Positions 18,477 through 25,448 of a stretch of 64,000 nucleotides of DNA are shown piece after piece (position 1 is the stretch's first letter; every line of letters begins with the position of its first letter). The notes beneath the pieces were generated by a model. The model made no database searches, was not told where the DNA came from, and was given only the letters and a program-made list of their open reading frames with translations. This DNA comes from Chryseobacterium aquaeductus (GTDB lineage: Bacteria; Bacteroidota; Bacteroidia; Flavobacteriales; Weeksellaceae). The position numbers and the translations under genes were made by a program. The stretch spans positions 3,162,001 through 3,226,000 of the forward strand of contig NZ_CAJIMS010000001.1 of the NCBI RefSeq assembly GCF_905175375.1, read 5' to 3'.

Positions 18477-18578
18477 ATGTTTTTTTTCACTAAAATAGGA
18501 TATTATTTTTTAATAGCAAAAAAATTAAAGATTGATGCTAGAAATAAAAATATGAATTGTAAAATTTTAAACAAAAAA

Positions 18579-18599
18579 AACCTCTCAAAGCGAGAGGTT
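18579..18599 (-). terminator. Terminator after the pyruvate dehydrogenase E2 gene
   Basis: Stem AACCTCTC with GAGAGGTT around 18579-18599; eight T follow on the minus strand. Confidence 0.75.
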
Positions 18600-18621
18600 T
18601 CAATATGATATAGAAAGAAAA

Positions 18622-20262
18622 TTACAATAACAAAGTTAAAGGACTTTCTAAATATGTTTTTAATGTTTGTAAGAACTGAGCTCCAGTAGCACCGTCTACC
18701 ACTCTGTGGTCACAAGCTAATGAAAGTTTCATGATGTTACCTACTACAATCTGACCATTCTTCACAATCGGTTTTTCGATGATCGCACCTACTGAAAGAA
18801 TTGCAGCATTTGGCTGGTTGATGATACTCGTAAAAGTTTCAATACCGAACATTCCTAAGTTTGAGATAGAGAATGTAGAACCTTCCATTTCGTTTGCTTT
18901 AAGACCTTTAGATTTAGCTCTTCCCGCCATGTCTTTTACAGCAGCAGAAATCTGAGTGTAATTCATTTGGTCTGTATTTTTCAGAACAGGAACTACCAAT
19001 CCGTCAGGAATTGCAACTGCTACCCCAACGTTGATGTTTCCTCTGTGAATCACTTTATCACCTGCCCAACTAGAATTTACTTGCGGATGTTTTCTTAAAG
19101 CAACAGCTGTCGCCTTAATAATCATATCGTTAAACGAAATTTTGGTATCTGGCAATGAGTTGATCTCTTTTCTGGCTTCAATAGCTTTATCCATATTAAT
19201 CTCCACCATCAAATAGTAGTGAGGAGCAGAGAATTTGCTTTCCGCTAAACGTTTAGCAATAATATTTCTAACTTGAGAGTTCGGCGTTTCTGTATCTTCA
19301 CCTTGTACAAAGCTTTGAGCAACCTGAGCTGCCGGAGCGTTTGATGTTTGTGTAGATTCTTGTTTTTCAGATGGCTTATAATTTTCAACATCTTTCTTCA
19401 CAATCCTACCGTTCTCGCCAGATCCCTGAATAGAATTTACATCAACACCTTTATCCTGAGCCATTTTTTTAGCTAATGGAGAAATTGCTATTCTGTCAGA
19501 AGATGAATTACTTACATTTTGTGCAACCGATTTCTCATCAGTCTTGGTTTCTTTAGGTGTATCAGCTTTTTTCTCAGCTGGTTTTTCAGAAGTCTGAGTT
19601 GCGGGTTTAGCATTTCCTACAGAAGAAATATCTGTACCTTCTGGACCTATCATAGCCAGTACCGAATCTACAGGTGCTGCACCTCCTTCTTCAACACCTT
19701 GCTTTAATAAAACACCATTGTATTCAGATTCGAAATCCTGAACGGCTTTATCTGTTTCAATCTCAGCTAGAAGATCACCTTCTTTTACAGTATCTCCAAC
19801 GTTTTTGTGCCATTTTGCAACTTTACCTTCCGTCATTGTATCAGAAAGTCTTGGCATGGTGATTACTTCAACTCCTTCAGGAACTTCTGATGATGTTTCT
19901 TCTGCATTACTAGATTCATTTTCTGCTTTAGATTCTACCTCAGAATCTTCCTCAGATTTTTTCTCTTTAGAATCTCCTTCAGCTGCCGGAGCGCTTCCTC
20001 CTTTTAATGCAGAAATATCTTCACCTTCTTCACCAATAATTGCTAAAACAGAATCTACTGCCGCAGCAGCACCTTCTTCGACACCTATAAATAAAAGAGT
20101 TCCGTCAATCTCAGATTCGAAATCCTGTACTGCTTTATCTGTTTCAATTTCGGCTAAAATATCACCTTCCTTTACTTTATCACCTACTTTTTTATGCCAC
20201 TTCGCCACCTTACCTTCCGTCATTGTGTCGGAAAGACGTGGCATTGTAATTACTTCTGCCAT
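18622..20262 (-). CDS. pdhC: Pyruvate dehydrogenase E2 (dihydrolipoamide acetyltransferase) with two lipoyl domains
   Basis: Core of the pyruvate dehydrogenase complex, moving the acetyl group to CoA. Domain order: lipoyl domain 1 (residues ~2-78, lipoyl-lysine K43 in ETDKAVQD), acidic Ser/Glu linker, lipoyl domain 2 (~132-208, K172 in the same motif), Ala/Thr/Lys linker, peripheral subunit-binding domain (IAISPLAKKMAQDKGVD...GRIVKKDV, ~255-292) and the acetyltransferase domain ending in CDHRVVDGATGAQFL with catalytic His and Asp. The two lipoyl domains are almost identical at the protein level around the lysine. It follows the E1-alpha gene by 84 bases and is probably co-transcribed; no E1-beta or E3 gene is in view. 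Confidence 0.95.
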   Translation of the reverse strand: MAEVITMPRLSDTMTEGKVAKWHKKVGDKVKEGDILAEIETDKAVQDFESEIDGTLLFIGVEEGAAAAVDSVLAIIGEEGEDISALKGGSAPAAEGDSKEKKSEEDSEVESKAENESSNAEETSSEVPEGVEVITMPRLSDTMTEGKVAKWHKNVGDTVKEGDLLAEIETDKAVQDFESEYNGVLLKQGVEEGGAAPVDSVLAMIGPEGTDISSVGNAKPATQTSEKPAEKKADTPKETKTDEKSVAQNVSNSSSDRIAISPLAKKMAQDKGVDVNSIQGSGENGRIVKKDVENYKPSEKQESTQTSNAPAAQVAQSFVQGEDTETPNSQVRNIIAKRLAESKFSAPHYYLMVEINMDKAIEARKEINSLPDTKISFNDMIIKATAVALRKHPQVNSSWAGDKVIHRGNINVGVAVAIPDGLVVPVLKNTDQMNYTQISAAVKDMAGRAKSKGLKANEMEGSTFSISNLGMFGIETFTSIINQPNAAILSVGAIIEKPIVKNGQIVVGNIMKLSLACDHRVVDGATGAQFLQTLKTYLESPLTLLL

Positions 20263-20264
20263 AA

Positions 20265-20336
20265 TTTATATTGATTTGAGATTTGAGATGAGAGATTTGA
20301 GATTTTAAAAACTTCAAATTTCAAATTTCAAATTAA
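20265..20336. repeat. Short-unit direct repeats between pdhA and pdhC
   Basis: The 84-base gap holds copies of GATTTGAGATTTGAGAT-like units (about 20272-20303) and then three CAAATTT units (about 20316-20334), partly self-complementary. No gene content. Resembles the simple repeats at 40342-40493. Confidence 0.5.
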
Positions 20337-20346
20337 TTATTATTTG

Positions 20347-21348
20347 TTAGTTTTCTAATTTGTCTAAGAATGGATAGTTTTCTTGAGAATAAACATATTC
20401 ATATACTTTCTCTGCTGTTGGATAAGGAGAGTTTTCCATAAATTCGATGCATTCTTCCACAAAATCACGCGATTTGTTATCCGTTGCTTCCAATTCTTCT
20501 TCAGTAGCCCAGTTGTTCTCTAAAATTCTCGCTTTGATTAATTCGATCGGATCATCTTTTTTTGCAATAGCAACTTCATCCTTAGATCTGTAAGGTTCAG
20601 CATCTGACATTGAGTGACCTCTGAAACGATACGTTCTAGCTTCGATAAAAGTTGGTCCGTCTCCTCTTCTGGCTCTTTCAATCGCTTCGTAGGCAGCTTC
20701 AGCTACTTTCTCAGGATCCATTGCGTCAACCGCCAAACAAGGCATTTCGTAACCTAAACCTAATTTATAAATATCTTCGTGGTTAGCAGTTCTTTTTACC
20801 GAAGTTCCCATTGCATATTGGTTATTTTCAACCACAAATACTACCGGAAGTTTCCAGTTCATTGCCATGTTGAAAGTTTCGTGAAGAGAACCTTGTCTTG
20901 CAGCACCGTCTCCGAAGAAACAGATGTTAACCGCTTTTCTGTCGAAAAATTTATCGGCAAAAGCAATACCTGCACCTAAAGGGATTTGACCTCCAACGAT
21001 ACCGTGACCACCATAAAAACGGTGTTCTTTGCTAAAGATATGCATAGATCCACCCATACCACCAGAAGTACCTGTAGCTTTACCACAAAGTTCTGCCATG
21101 ATTCTTTTTGGGTCTACTCCCATCGCCATTGGATGAATGTGACATCTGTAAGCAGTAATCATGCTGTCTTTAGTTAAATCCATTGCATGAGTAAAACCGG
21201 CAGGTATTGCTTCCTGTCCGTTGTACAAATGTAAAAAACCTCTGATTTTTTGTTTTAAATAAAGAGAACGGCATTTGTCTTCAAACCTTCTCCACATTGT
21301 CATATCTTCATACCACTTAAGGTATACCTCTTTAGAAAATTCTTTCAT
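20347..21348 (-). CDS. pdhA: Pyruvate dehydrogenase E1 component, alpha subunit
   Basis: Thiamine-diphosphate-dependent decarboxylase subunit of 333 residues. It shows LHLYNGQEAIPAGF, the YRCHIHPMAMG loop, TSGGMGGSMHIF and the TPP/Mg signature FFGDGAARQGSLHETFNMA ending in VVENNQYAM. The phosphorylation-loop-like segment YRFRGHSMSDAEPYR is well conserved. E1-alpha needs an E1-beta partner that is encoded elsewhere, as is usual in this group where alpha is paired with E2. A TATTTTTG box on the minus strand at 21387-21394 may be the promoter. Confidence 0.94.
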   Translation of the reverse strand: MKEFSKEVYLKWYEDMTMWRRFEDKCRSLYLKQKIRGFLHLYNGQEAIPAGFTHAMDLTKDSMITAYRCHIHPMAMGVDPKRIMAELCGKATGTSGGMGGSMHIFSKEHRFYGGHGIVGGQIPLGAGIAFADKFFDRKAVNICFFGDGAARQGSLHETFNMAMNWKLPVVFVVENNQYAMGTSVKRTANHEDIYKLGLGYEMPCLAVDAMDPEKVAEAAYEAIERARRGDGPTFIEARTYRFRGHSMSDAEPYRSKDEVAIAKKDDPIELIKARILENNWATEEELEATDNKSRDFVEECIEFMENSPYPTAEKVYEYVYSQENYPFLDKLEN

Positions 21349-21473
21349 GTGCTAGCTTCTTGCTTATTTATGATGAAATAGTTGAGCAAAAATATAAAAA
21401 AAACTTTGTTTTTATTATATGTAGAGCAATAGTTTTTTAGTTATAATGTTATATTTACATCTCAAAGTTCAAT

Positions 21474-22121
21474 ATGGAAGAAAAACAAACCTCATTATTA
21501 CAAATTGTCTCAAGAATTATCTCAGATTTTTTCAATCCTCTGGTTTCTCTTTTTATATATTTCGTTTATTTCAGTATTCAGAATTACACGTTTAAGGAAG
21601 CCTCTACGCACTTTTTACCGATTTTATTCATCACTATTCTGCCTGTAATCGGCTGGATGATCTGGAATGTGAAAACCGGTAGATACAGCAATATGGATGT
21701 TTCAAACAGGGTTCAGCGAAAAAGCCTCTATATTTTCATTGCAGTGTGTATTATTTCTTATCTGGTCTTTAATTATATTAAAAACGAATTTATTGACTTT
21801 GTGATGCTGTTTATTTTAATTCTTCTATTTGCATTACAATTCAGCAATTTATATATCAAAAGCTCGATGCATACTGCTTTTAATGTTTTCGTAGCGGCTC
21901 TGTTCTTTGCGTTTGATGTTACAATTGGTTTTGTGTGGCTTGGAATTGCAATCATAGTTGGTATAACACGAGTTATTCTTAAAAGACACACCGTAAAAGA
22001 GGTATTTATGGGTGCTGGAATCGCGTTTTTAGTTTCTTTTCTTTATCTTTATTGCAATAATAAGTATCAACGCAACGATATACCAACCGAAGTCATTCCT
22101 GTGGAAACGACAATCAAGTAA
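21474..22121 (+). CDS. PAP2-superfamily membrane phosphatase-like protein
   Basis: Polytopic membrane protein of 215 residues with about six hydrophobic helices. The C-terminal half shows reduced PAP2 motifs: SSMHTAFNVF in place of the PSGH motif, and TRVILKRHTVKEV giving Arg-x5-His-x3-Glu instead of the usual final Asp. The possible first motif is around NRVQRKSLY. Likely substrate is a lipid pyrophosphate or phosphatidate, but the altered motifs make activity less certain. It is followed by a BlaI-type regulator gene after 51 bases. Confidence 0.68.
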   Translation: MEEKQTSLLQIVSRIISDFFNPLVSLFIYFVYFSIQNYTFKEASTHFLPILFITILPVIGWMIWNVKTGRYSNMDVSNRVQRKSLYIFIAVCIISYLVFNYIKNEFIDFVMLFILILLFALQFSNLYIKSSMHTAFNVFVAALFFAFDVTIGFVWLGIAIIVGITRVILKRHTVKEVFMGAGIAFLVSFLYLYCNNKYQRNDIPTEVIPVETTIK

Positions 22122-22172
22122 TTACTTCTTATTAAGAGTATTATTGAAGCAATTTTTAAATTTAAATTCAAC

Positions 22173-22643
22173 ATGAAAATAAATCATCTTACGTCGGCGG
22201 AAGAGAATCTAATGAAGCTATTTTGGAATTTAAATTCTTTTTATCTAAAGGATGTGATGGAGAAACATTCTGAGCCCAAACCGCATCAGAATACAGTCTC
22301 TACTTATCTTAAAATATTGGTTGAAAAAGGATATTTGGCTACAGAAAAAGAAGGTAGAATTTTCAGATACAGCGTTATTCTTCCTTTTGAAGATTACAAA
22401 AAATTTGTTTTACGAGAACTTACAAACAATTTCTTTAACAGCTCTGGAAAGGAAATTTTAGAATTTTTATTGAAAGAAAATTTAATTTCACAAAATGAGC
22501 TTAAAGAATATTTTGATCTGAAAATAGAAATAAAACCTTCAAAGGTTAAAGCTCCTACATTAGAGTTTGCAGAAGAAATTCTAAATCCTAAGAAAGATAA
22601 GAAAGGAAAAAATAAGACAAAAAAGAAGAAGAAAAAAGACTAG
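22173..22643 (+). CDS. BlaI/MecI/CopY-family transcriptional regulator
   Basis: Winged-helix repressor-like protein of 156 residues. The DNA-binding part has TSAEENLMKLFWNLNSFYL followed by NTVSTYLKILVEKGYLATEKEGRIFRYS, the recognition helix and wing of the family. The typical dimerisation region (NFFNSSGKEILEFLLKENLIS) follows. The last ~20 residues are almost all lysine. BlaI regulators are usually next to a BlaR1/M56 membrane sensor protease; none is present here, so the signal and target genes are unclear. Confidence 0.86.
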   Translation: MKINHLTSAEENLMKLFWNLNSFYLKDVMEKHSEPKPHQNTVSTYLKILVEKGYLATEKEGRIFRYSVILPFEDYKKFVLRELTNNFFNSSGKEILEFLLKENLISQNELKEYFDLKIEIKPSKVKAPTLEFAEEILNPKKDKKGKNKTKKKKKKD

Positions 22644-22653
22644 ATAAAATAAA

Positions 22654-22676
22654 AGCATTACCTTATCCGTAATGCC
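22654..22676 (-). terminator. Terminator between convergent regulator and lectin genes
   Basis: Stem GCATTAC/GTAATGC (about 22655-22661 with 22669-22675) with T-rich sequence on the minus strand; probably serves the lectin-type gene and may work both ways. Confidence 0.6.
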
Positions 22677-22700
22677 AAATTTTATAAAGAAACCAGATTA

Positions 22701-23444
22701 TTATCTTTGCGTTCCTGAGCTCCAAATAGCAGAATTATTGTCGTTGTAAAGTACAAGATTTCCATCATCTTGAATCTTCAGGTTTCTAACACCTCTGTTT
22801 GAACTATTTGTTGACCAGATTGCTTTGTTGTAAGAATCGTACACTACTAAATTTCCATCGTCTTGGAATTTTGCATATCCTCTATTATCAGTTGCTGAGC
22901 TCCAAATAGGATCACCATTTTTTGTTGCCAAGACAAGATTTCCGTCGGTTTGAAAAGATAGATAGTATGAACGGTTTGCAGAATAAAGCTTCTGTCCTTT
23001 ACGAAACTGATATCCGGGATTAAGAGAAGAAGTATCTCTAAAACCAAAATTTCCTCCGTTACCGGCATTTGTATTAGATGACCATAATGGGTTTGATCTG
23101 GTATAGATAACAAGATTACCATCATCTTGCATTGTCAATCTGTCTGCACGTTTTCCATTCGTCTTGGTGCTGTAGACTACTGATTCTCTCTGACCATAAA
23201 CTACCAAATTACCGTCGTCTTGGAAAACCGCCCTCGTCGCCCTTCCTGAAGTATTAGAACTCCACATAGGATCATTATTTTTGTTGTAAACAACTAGATT
23301 TCCATCACCTTGAAAAATCAAATAATATCGATTATTGCCTGACCAATACTTTCTATTCTGTTCGATGTTTTGACCATTGTAGATGTTTTGTGCAAGGAAT
23401 AATCCGCTAAACAACATTAAAAAGATCAATAAATATTTTCTCAT
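22701..23444 (-). CDS. Secreted protein with two tandem bulb-type (monocot mannose-binding) lectin domains
   Basis: Protein of 247 residues: signal peptide to about FLAQN, then two B-lectin domains (roughly 22-130 and 138-247). Each has three sub-repeats with the carbohydrate motif QxDxNxVxY. Five of six sites are intact (forms of QDDGNLVVY); the fourth reads QTDGNLVLA and has lost the Tyr. Each is followed by a WSSNT-like strand. The two-domain layout and length resemble lectin-like bacteriocins (putidacin/pyocin L group), although those usually lack a signal peptide. It could equally be an adhesin or glycan-binding protein. Own terminator; no immunity-like gene seen next to it. Confidence 0.85.
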   Translation of the reverse strand: MRKYLLIFLMLFSGLFLAQNIYNGQNIEQNRKYWSGNNRYYLIFQGDGNLVVYNKNNDPMWSSNTSGRATRAVFQDDGNLVVYGQRESVVYSTKTNGKRADRLTMQDDGNLVIYTRSNPLWSSNTNAGNGGNFGFRDTSSLNPGYQFRKGQKLYSANRSYYLSFQTDGNLVLATKNGDPIWSSATDNRGYAKFQDDGNLVVYDSYNKAIWSTNSSNRGVRNLKIQDDGNLVLYNDNNSAIWSSGTQR

Positions 23445-23535
23445 TTTGATTAATTTTAGTTTATTTAAATATTCAATAATTACACCAAAAAAAGATTTTT
23501 TTATTTATATATTACACGAGGTAAAGGCATAAAAA

Positions 23536-23555
23536 AAGCGGCTAAAAAGCCGCTT
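23536..23555 (-). terminator. Terminator after the RRM protein gene
   Basis: Eight-base stem AAGCGGCT/AGCCGCTT with a four-base loop and seven T on the minus strand. Confidence 0.85.
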
Positions 23556-23562
23556 CAATTTT

Positions 23563-23943
23563 TTACCAACGACTTCCGCCGCCTCCGTTACCTCCACGGT
23601 TGTTGTTGTTACCGTAACCTCCTCCGCTGTTACCACCAGAACGATTGTTACCAAAACTACCACCACCGCTTCTGTTATTATCAAAGCTTCTTCTTGGTTT
23701 TTCTTCTCTTGGCTTAGCCTCAGACACGTTAAGAATCTTACCGTTAAGTTCTTTTTGGTTAAGAGCCTCAATTGCTTGAGCTCCTTCTTCGTCTCCCATT
23801 TCTACGAAACCGAAACCTCTAGAACGACCAGTTTCTCTGTCTGTTACAATTTTAGCAGATGATACATCGCCAAATTCTGCGAATAAATCGTGCAACTCAT
23901 ATTCTTTAGTTGCGTAATTGATGTTTGAAACAAAAATGTTCAT
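23563..23943 (-). CDS. Glycine-rich RNA-recognition-motif (RRM) protein
   Basis: RNA-binding protein of 126 residues. RNP2 is IFVSNI at residues 3-8 and RNP1 is RGFGFVEM around residues 42-49, so the RRM fills residues 1-78. The tail is Gly/Asn/Arg-rich (GGGSFGNNRSGG and similar repeats, ending SRW), like plant and cyanobacterial glycine-rich RNA-binding proteins, which are often cold-induced. It is preceded by a very A+T-rich leader of about 70 bases from a TATATTTG box. Probable RNA chaperone. Confidence 0.92.
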   Translation of the reverse strand: MNIFVSNINYATKEYELHDLFAEFGDVSSAKIVTDRETGRSRGFGFVEMGDEEGAQAIEALNQKELNGKILNVSEAKPREEKPRRSFDNNRSGGGSFGNNRSGGNSGGGYGNNNNRGGNGGGGSRW

Positions 23944-24020
23944 TTTAAAAAAAAATTAAATTAATATAAATTCTGGTATATAAAAGAAAAGCAACATAAT
24001 AATGAACATAATATTGATTC

Positions 24021-24028
24021 CAAATATA
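24021..24028 (-). promoter_or_regulatory. -7 box TATATTTG for the RRM gene
   Basis: Minus-strand TAnnTTTG 78 bases before the ATG, with a TTG 15 bases further upstream (24044-24046), slightly closer than the usual 17-23. Would give a leader of about 70 bases, long for this genome. Confidence 0.4.
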
Positions 24029-24261
24029 AACGATTGCAAGATACAATTAAATTAAATAAATCAAAACTTTTTTTAAAGTATTTCTATAATTATATAAAAT
24101 TTAATATTAAATCGATATAACGTAATTGTAAATCAAATGATTACGGTTTTTAAAAATAAATAAATTTATAGTTTTTATGCTTTAAGCACACTATCGAGAT
24201 TGTAAATGCATATGATAATATTAATAAATTTAAGGAATTTTATCAATTGGATTTTAAACAT

Positions 24262-24269
24262 TAAATTTG
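24262..24269 (+). promoter_or_regulatory. -7 box TAAATTTG for the thioesterase-regulator genes
   Basis: Perfect TAnnTTTG, 20 bases before the ATG at 24289; no TTG at standard spacing. Confidence 0.5.
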
Positions 24270-24288
24270 TGCTGCAAATATCAAATAC

Positions 24289-24684
24289 ATGAATTATCAC
24301 ACCAGAAAATGGGTAAAACCAGAAGATTTAAATCCAAATCAATCACTTTTTGGTGGGAAACTTTTGCAGTGGATTGATGAGGAAGCTGCTCTGTACGCAG
24401 TGATTCAGCTTGAAAATAAAAAAGTGGTGACCAAATATATATCAGAAATCAATTTTGTGAGTTCTGCAAAACAAGGTGATATTATCGAAATTGGTATCGA
24501 AGTTTCTGCTTTTGGTTCTACTTCGCTCACTTTAAAATGTGCGGTTAGAAATAAAATGACGCATCAAACCATCATTACAGTCGAAAGAATCGTTATGGTA
24601 AACCTTGATGAAGATGGAAATCCTAAACCACACGGAAAAACAAAAGTTGAGTTTGTGAAAGACAGATTAATTAATCCTTCATGA
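24289..24684 (+). CDS. Hot-dog-fold acyl-CoA thioesterase
   Basis: A 131-residue single hot-dog domain of the YciA/cytosolic acyl-CoA hydrolase type. The segment NPNQSLFGGKLLQWIDEEAALYA contains the Asn and Asp/Glu region used in catalysis, and INFVSSAKQGDIIEI is the standard second strand. The C-terminal region GKPKPHGKTKV-like (here PKPHGKTKVEF) is typical of the family. It would hydrolyse acyl-CoA to free acid in the cytoplasm. Overlaps the next gene by four bases (ATGA), which is odd because the partner looks like a metal regulator. Confidence 0.87.
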   Translation: MNYHTRKWVKPEDLNPNQSLFGGKLLQWIDEEAALYAVIQLENKKVVTKYISEINFVSSAKQGDIIEIGIEVSAFGSTSLTLKCAVRNKMTHQTIITVERIVMVNLDEDGNPKPHGKTKVEFVKDRLINPS

Positions 24685-25250
24685 CAATCTTTGTGAAAAA
24701 TATGGTGTGCGACCGATGCATTTCTGCCGTTCAAAATATTTTTGAGGAATCTCAAATTGAAGTCATCGACATTCGATTAGGAGAAGTTCAAACGAAATCT
24801 GACCTTTCGGAAATTGATTTTATTTTGATTGAAAACAGCCTTAAGAATATTGGTTTTGAACGTATAAAAGATTCTTCTCAGCAGCTTATAGAAAATATTA
24901 AAAATCTTATCATTCTAAAAATAGAAAAACTTGAGACAGATGAGAGTTTTCTTTTGTCAAATTTTCTAAGTGATACATTACACAAAGATTACAGTGCGTT
25001 ATCTAAAGCTTTTTCACAAAATGAAAATATTACTTTAGAACAATATTATATTCTTCAAAAAATCGAGAAAGTAAAAGAACTTTTATTTAATAATGACTTT
25101 ACGTTGACCGAAATTTCCGAAAAAATGGGTTATAAAAGTGTACAGCATCTTTCTACACAATTCAAAAACAGTACTGGTCACACTCCTACCCAATTTAAAA
25201 AACTGAAAGACCTTGATAGAAAACCGTTGGATCGTGTTGGAGAGTTTTAG
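24681..25250 (+). CDS. AraC-type HTH regulator with an HMA-like Cys-x2-Cys N-terminal domain
   Basis: A 189-residue protein in two parts. Residues 1-75 look like a heavy-metal-associated domain: an FVKNMVCDRCISAVQNIF start, with C10 and C13 in the position of the metal-binding CxxC, and an ENSLKNIGFERI end resembling HMA helix 2 and strand 4. Residues ~95-178 are a complete AraC DNA-binding domain (DYSALSKAFSQNENITLEQY, then TEISEKMGYKSVQHLSTQFKNSTG). It lies just upstream of a Cu+-type ATPase gene, so a copper-responsive regulator is the natural inference, though unlike CueR, CopY or CsoR. Its last codons (DRVGEF) fall inside an inverted-repeat element. Confidence 0.82.
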   Translation: MTIFVKNMVCDRCISAVQNIFEESQIEVIDIRLGEVQTKSDLSEIDFILIENSLKNIGFERIKDSSQQLIENIKNLIILKIEKLETDESFLLSNFLSDTLHKDYSALSKAFSQNENITLEQYYILQKIEKVKELLFNNDFTLTEISEKMGYKSVQHLSTQFKNSTGHTPTQFKKLKDLDRKPLDRVGEF

Positions 25251-25346
25251 AGTTGAAAATTAATCAATTTTACAATAAGATAAACATGAGTATACTCAAG
25301 CTCTCAAAAGTATTTCGCTCCGACTCTCAAACCCTCCAATACGATC
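25230..25346. repeat. 117-base inverted-repeat element straddling the end of the regulator gene
   Basis: The left end (25230-25252, GATCGTGTTGGAGAGTTTTA and on) is the near-perfect complement of the right end (25324-25346, ending CCCTCCAATACGATC): 20 of 23 positions match, and pairing continues a few bases inward. The spacer is about 71 bases and contains a 12-base palindrome TGAGTATACTCA (25287-25298). The left arm encodes the final seven or so residues and the stop codon of the regulator. Size and ends suggest a non-coding palindromic or MITE-like repeat. Confidence 0.75.
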
Positions 25347-25448
25347 ACTTTCTTACTTAAAATTACCCAAATTCTATAACTTTTATCCTTAAATTTATAA
25401 CAGTCTTCTGTTTTGATTTTCGGAAATTTGCAGAATAGATTTTATATT

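Larger units (their letters stand above)
23944..24288. other. A+T-rich divergent intergenic region (345 bases)
   Basis: Lies between the divergent RRM and thioesterase genes. Only two promoter-like boxes are visible (24021-24028 leftward, 24262-24269 rightward). No open frame, hairpin with T tract or tRNA-like fold was seen in the middle. Confidence 0.6.

Noticed and set aside
19805..20308. Long open frame antisense to the E2 gene
   Set aside because: Composition reflects the complement of lipoyl-linker codons (Ser/Pro-rich); no family resemblance. Same reasoning applied to the antisense frames inside hppA near 5722-6288.
22701..23444. Firm call as a bacteriocin
   Set aside because: Two-lectin architecture is suggestive only; signal peptide and lack of an immunity gene leave adhesion or glycan binding equally possible.
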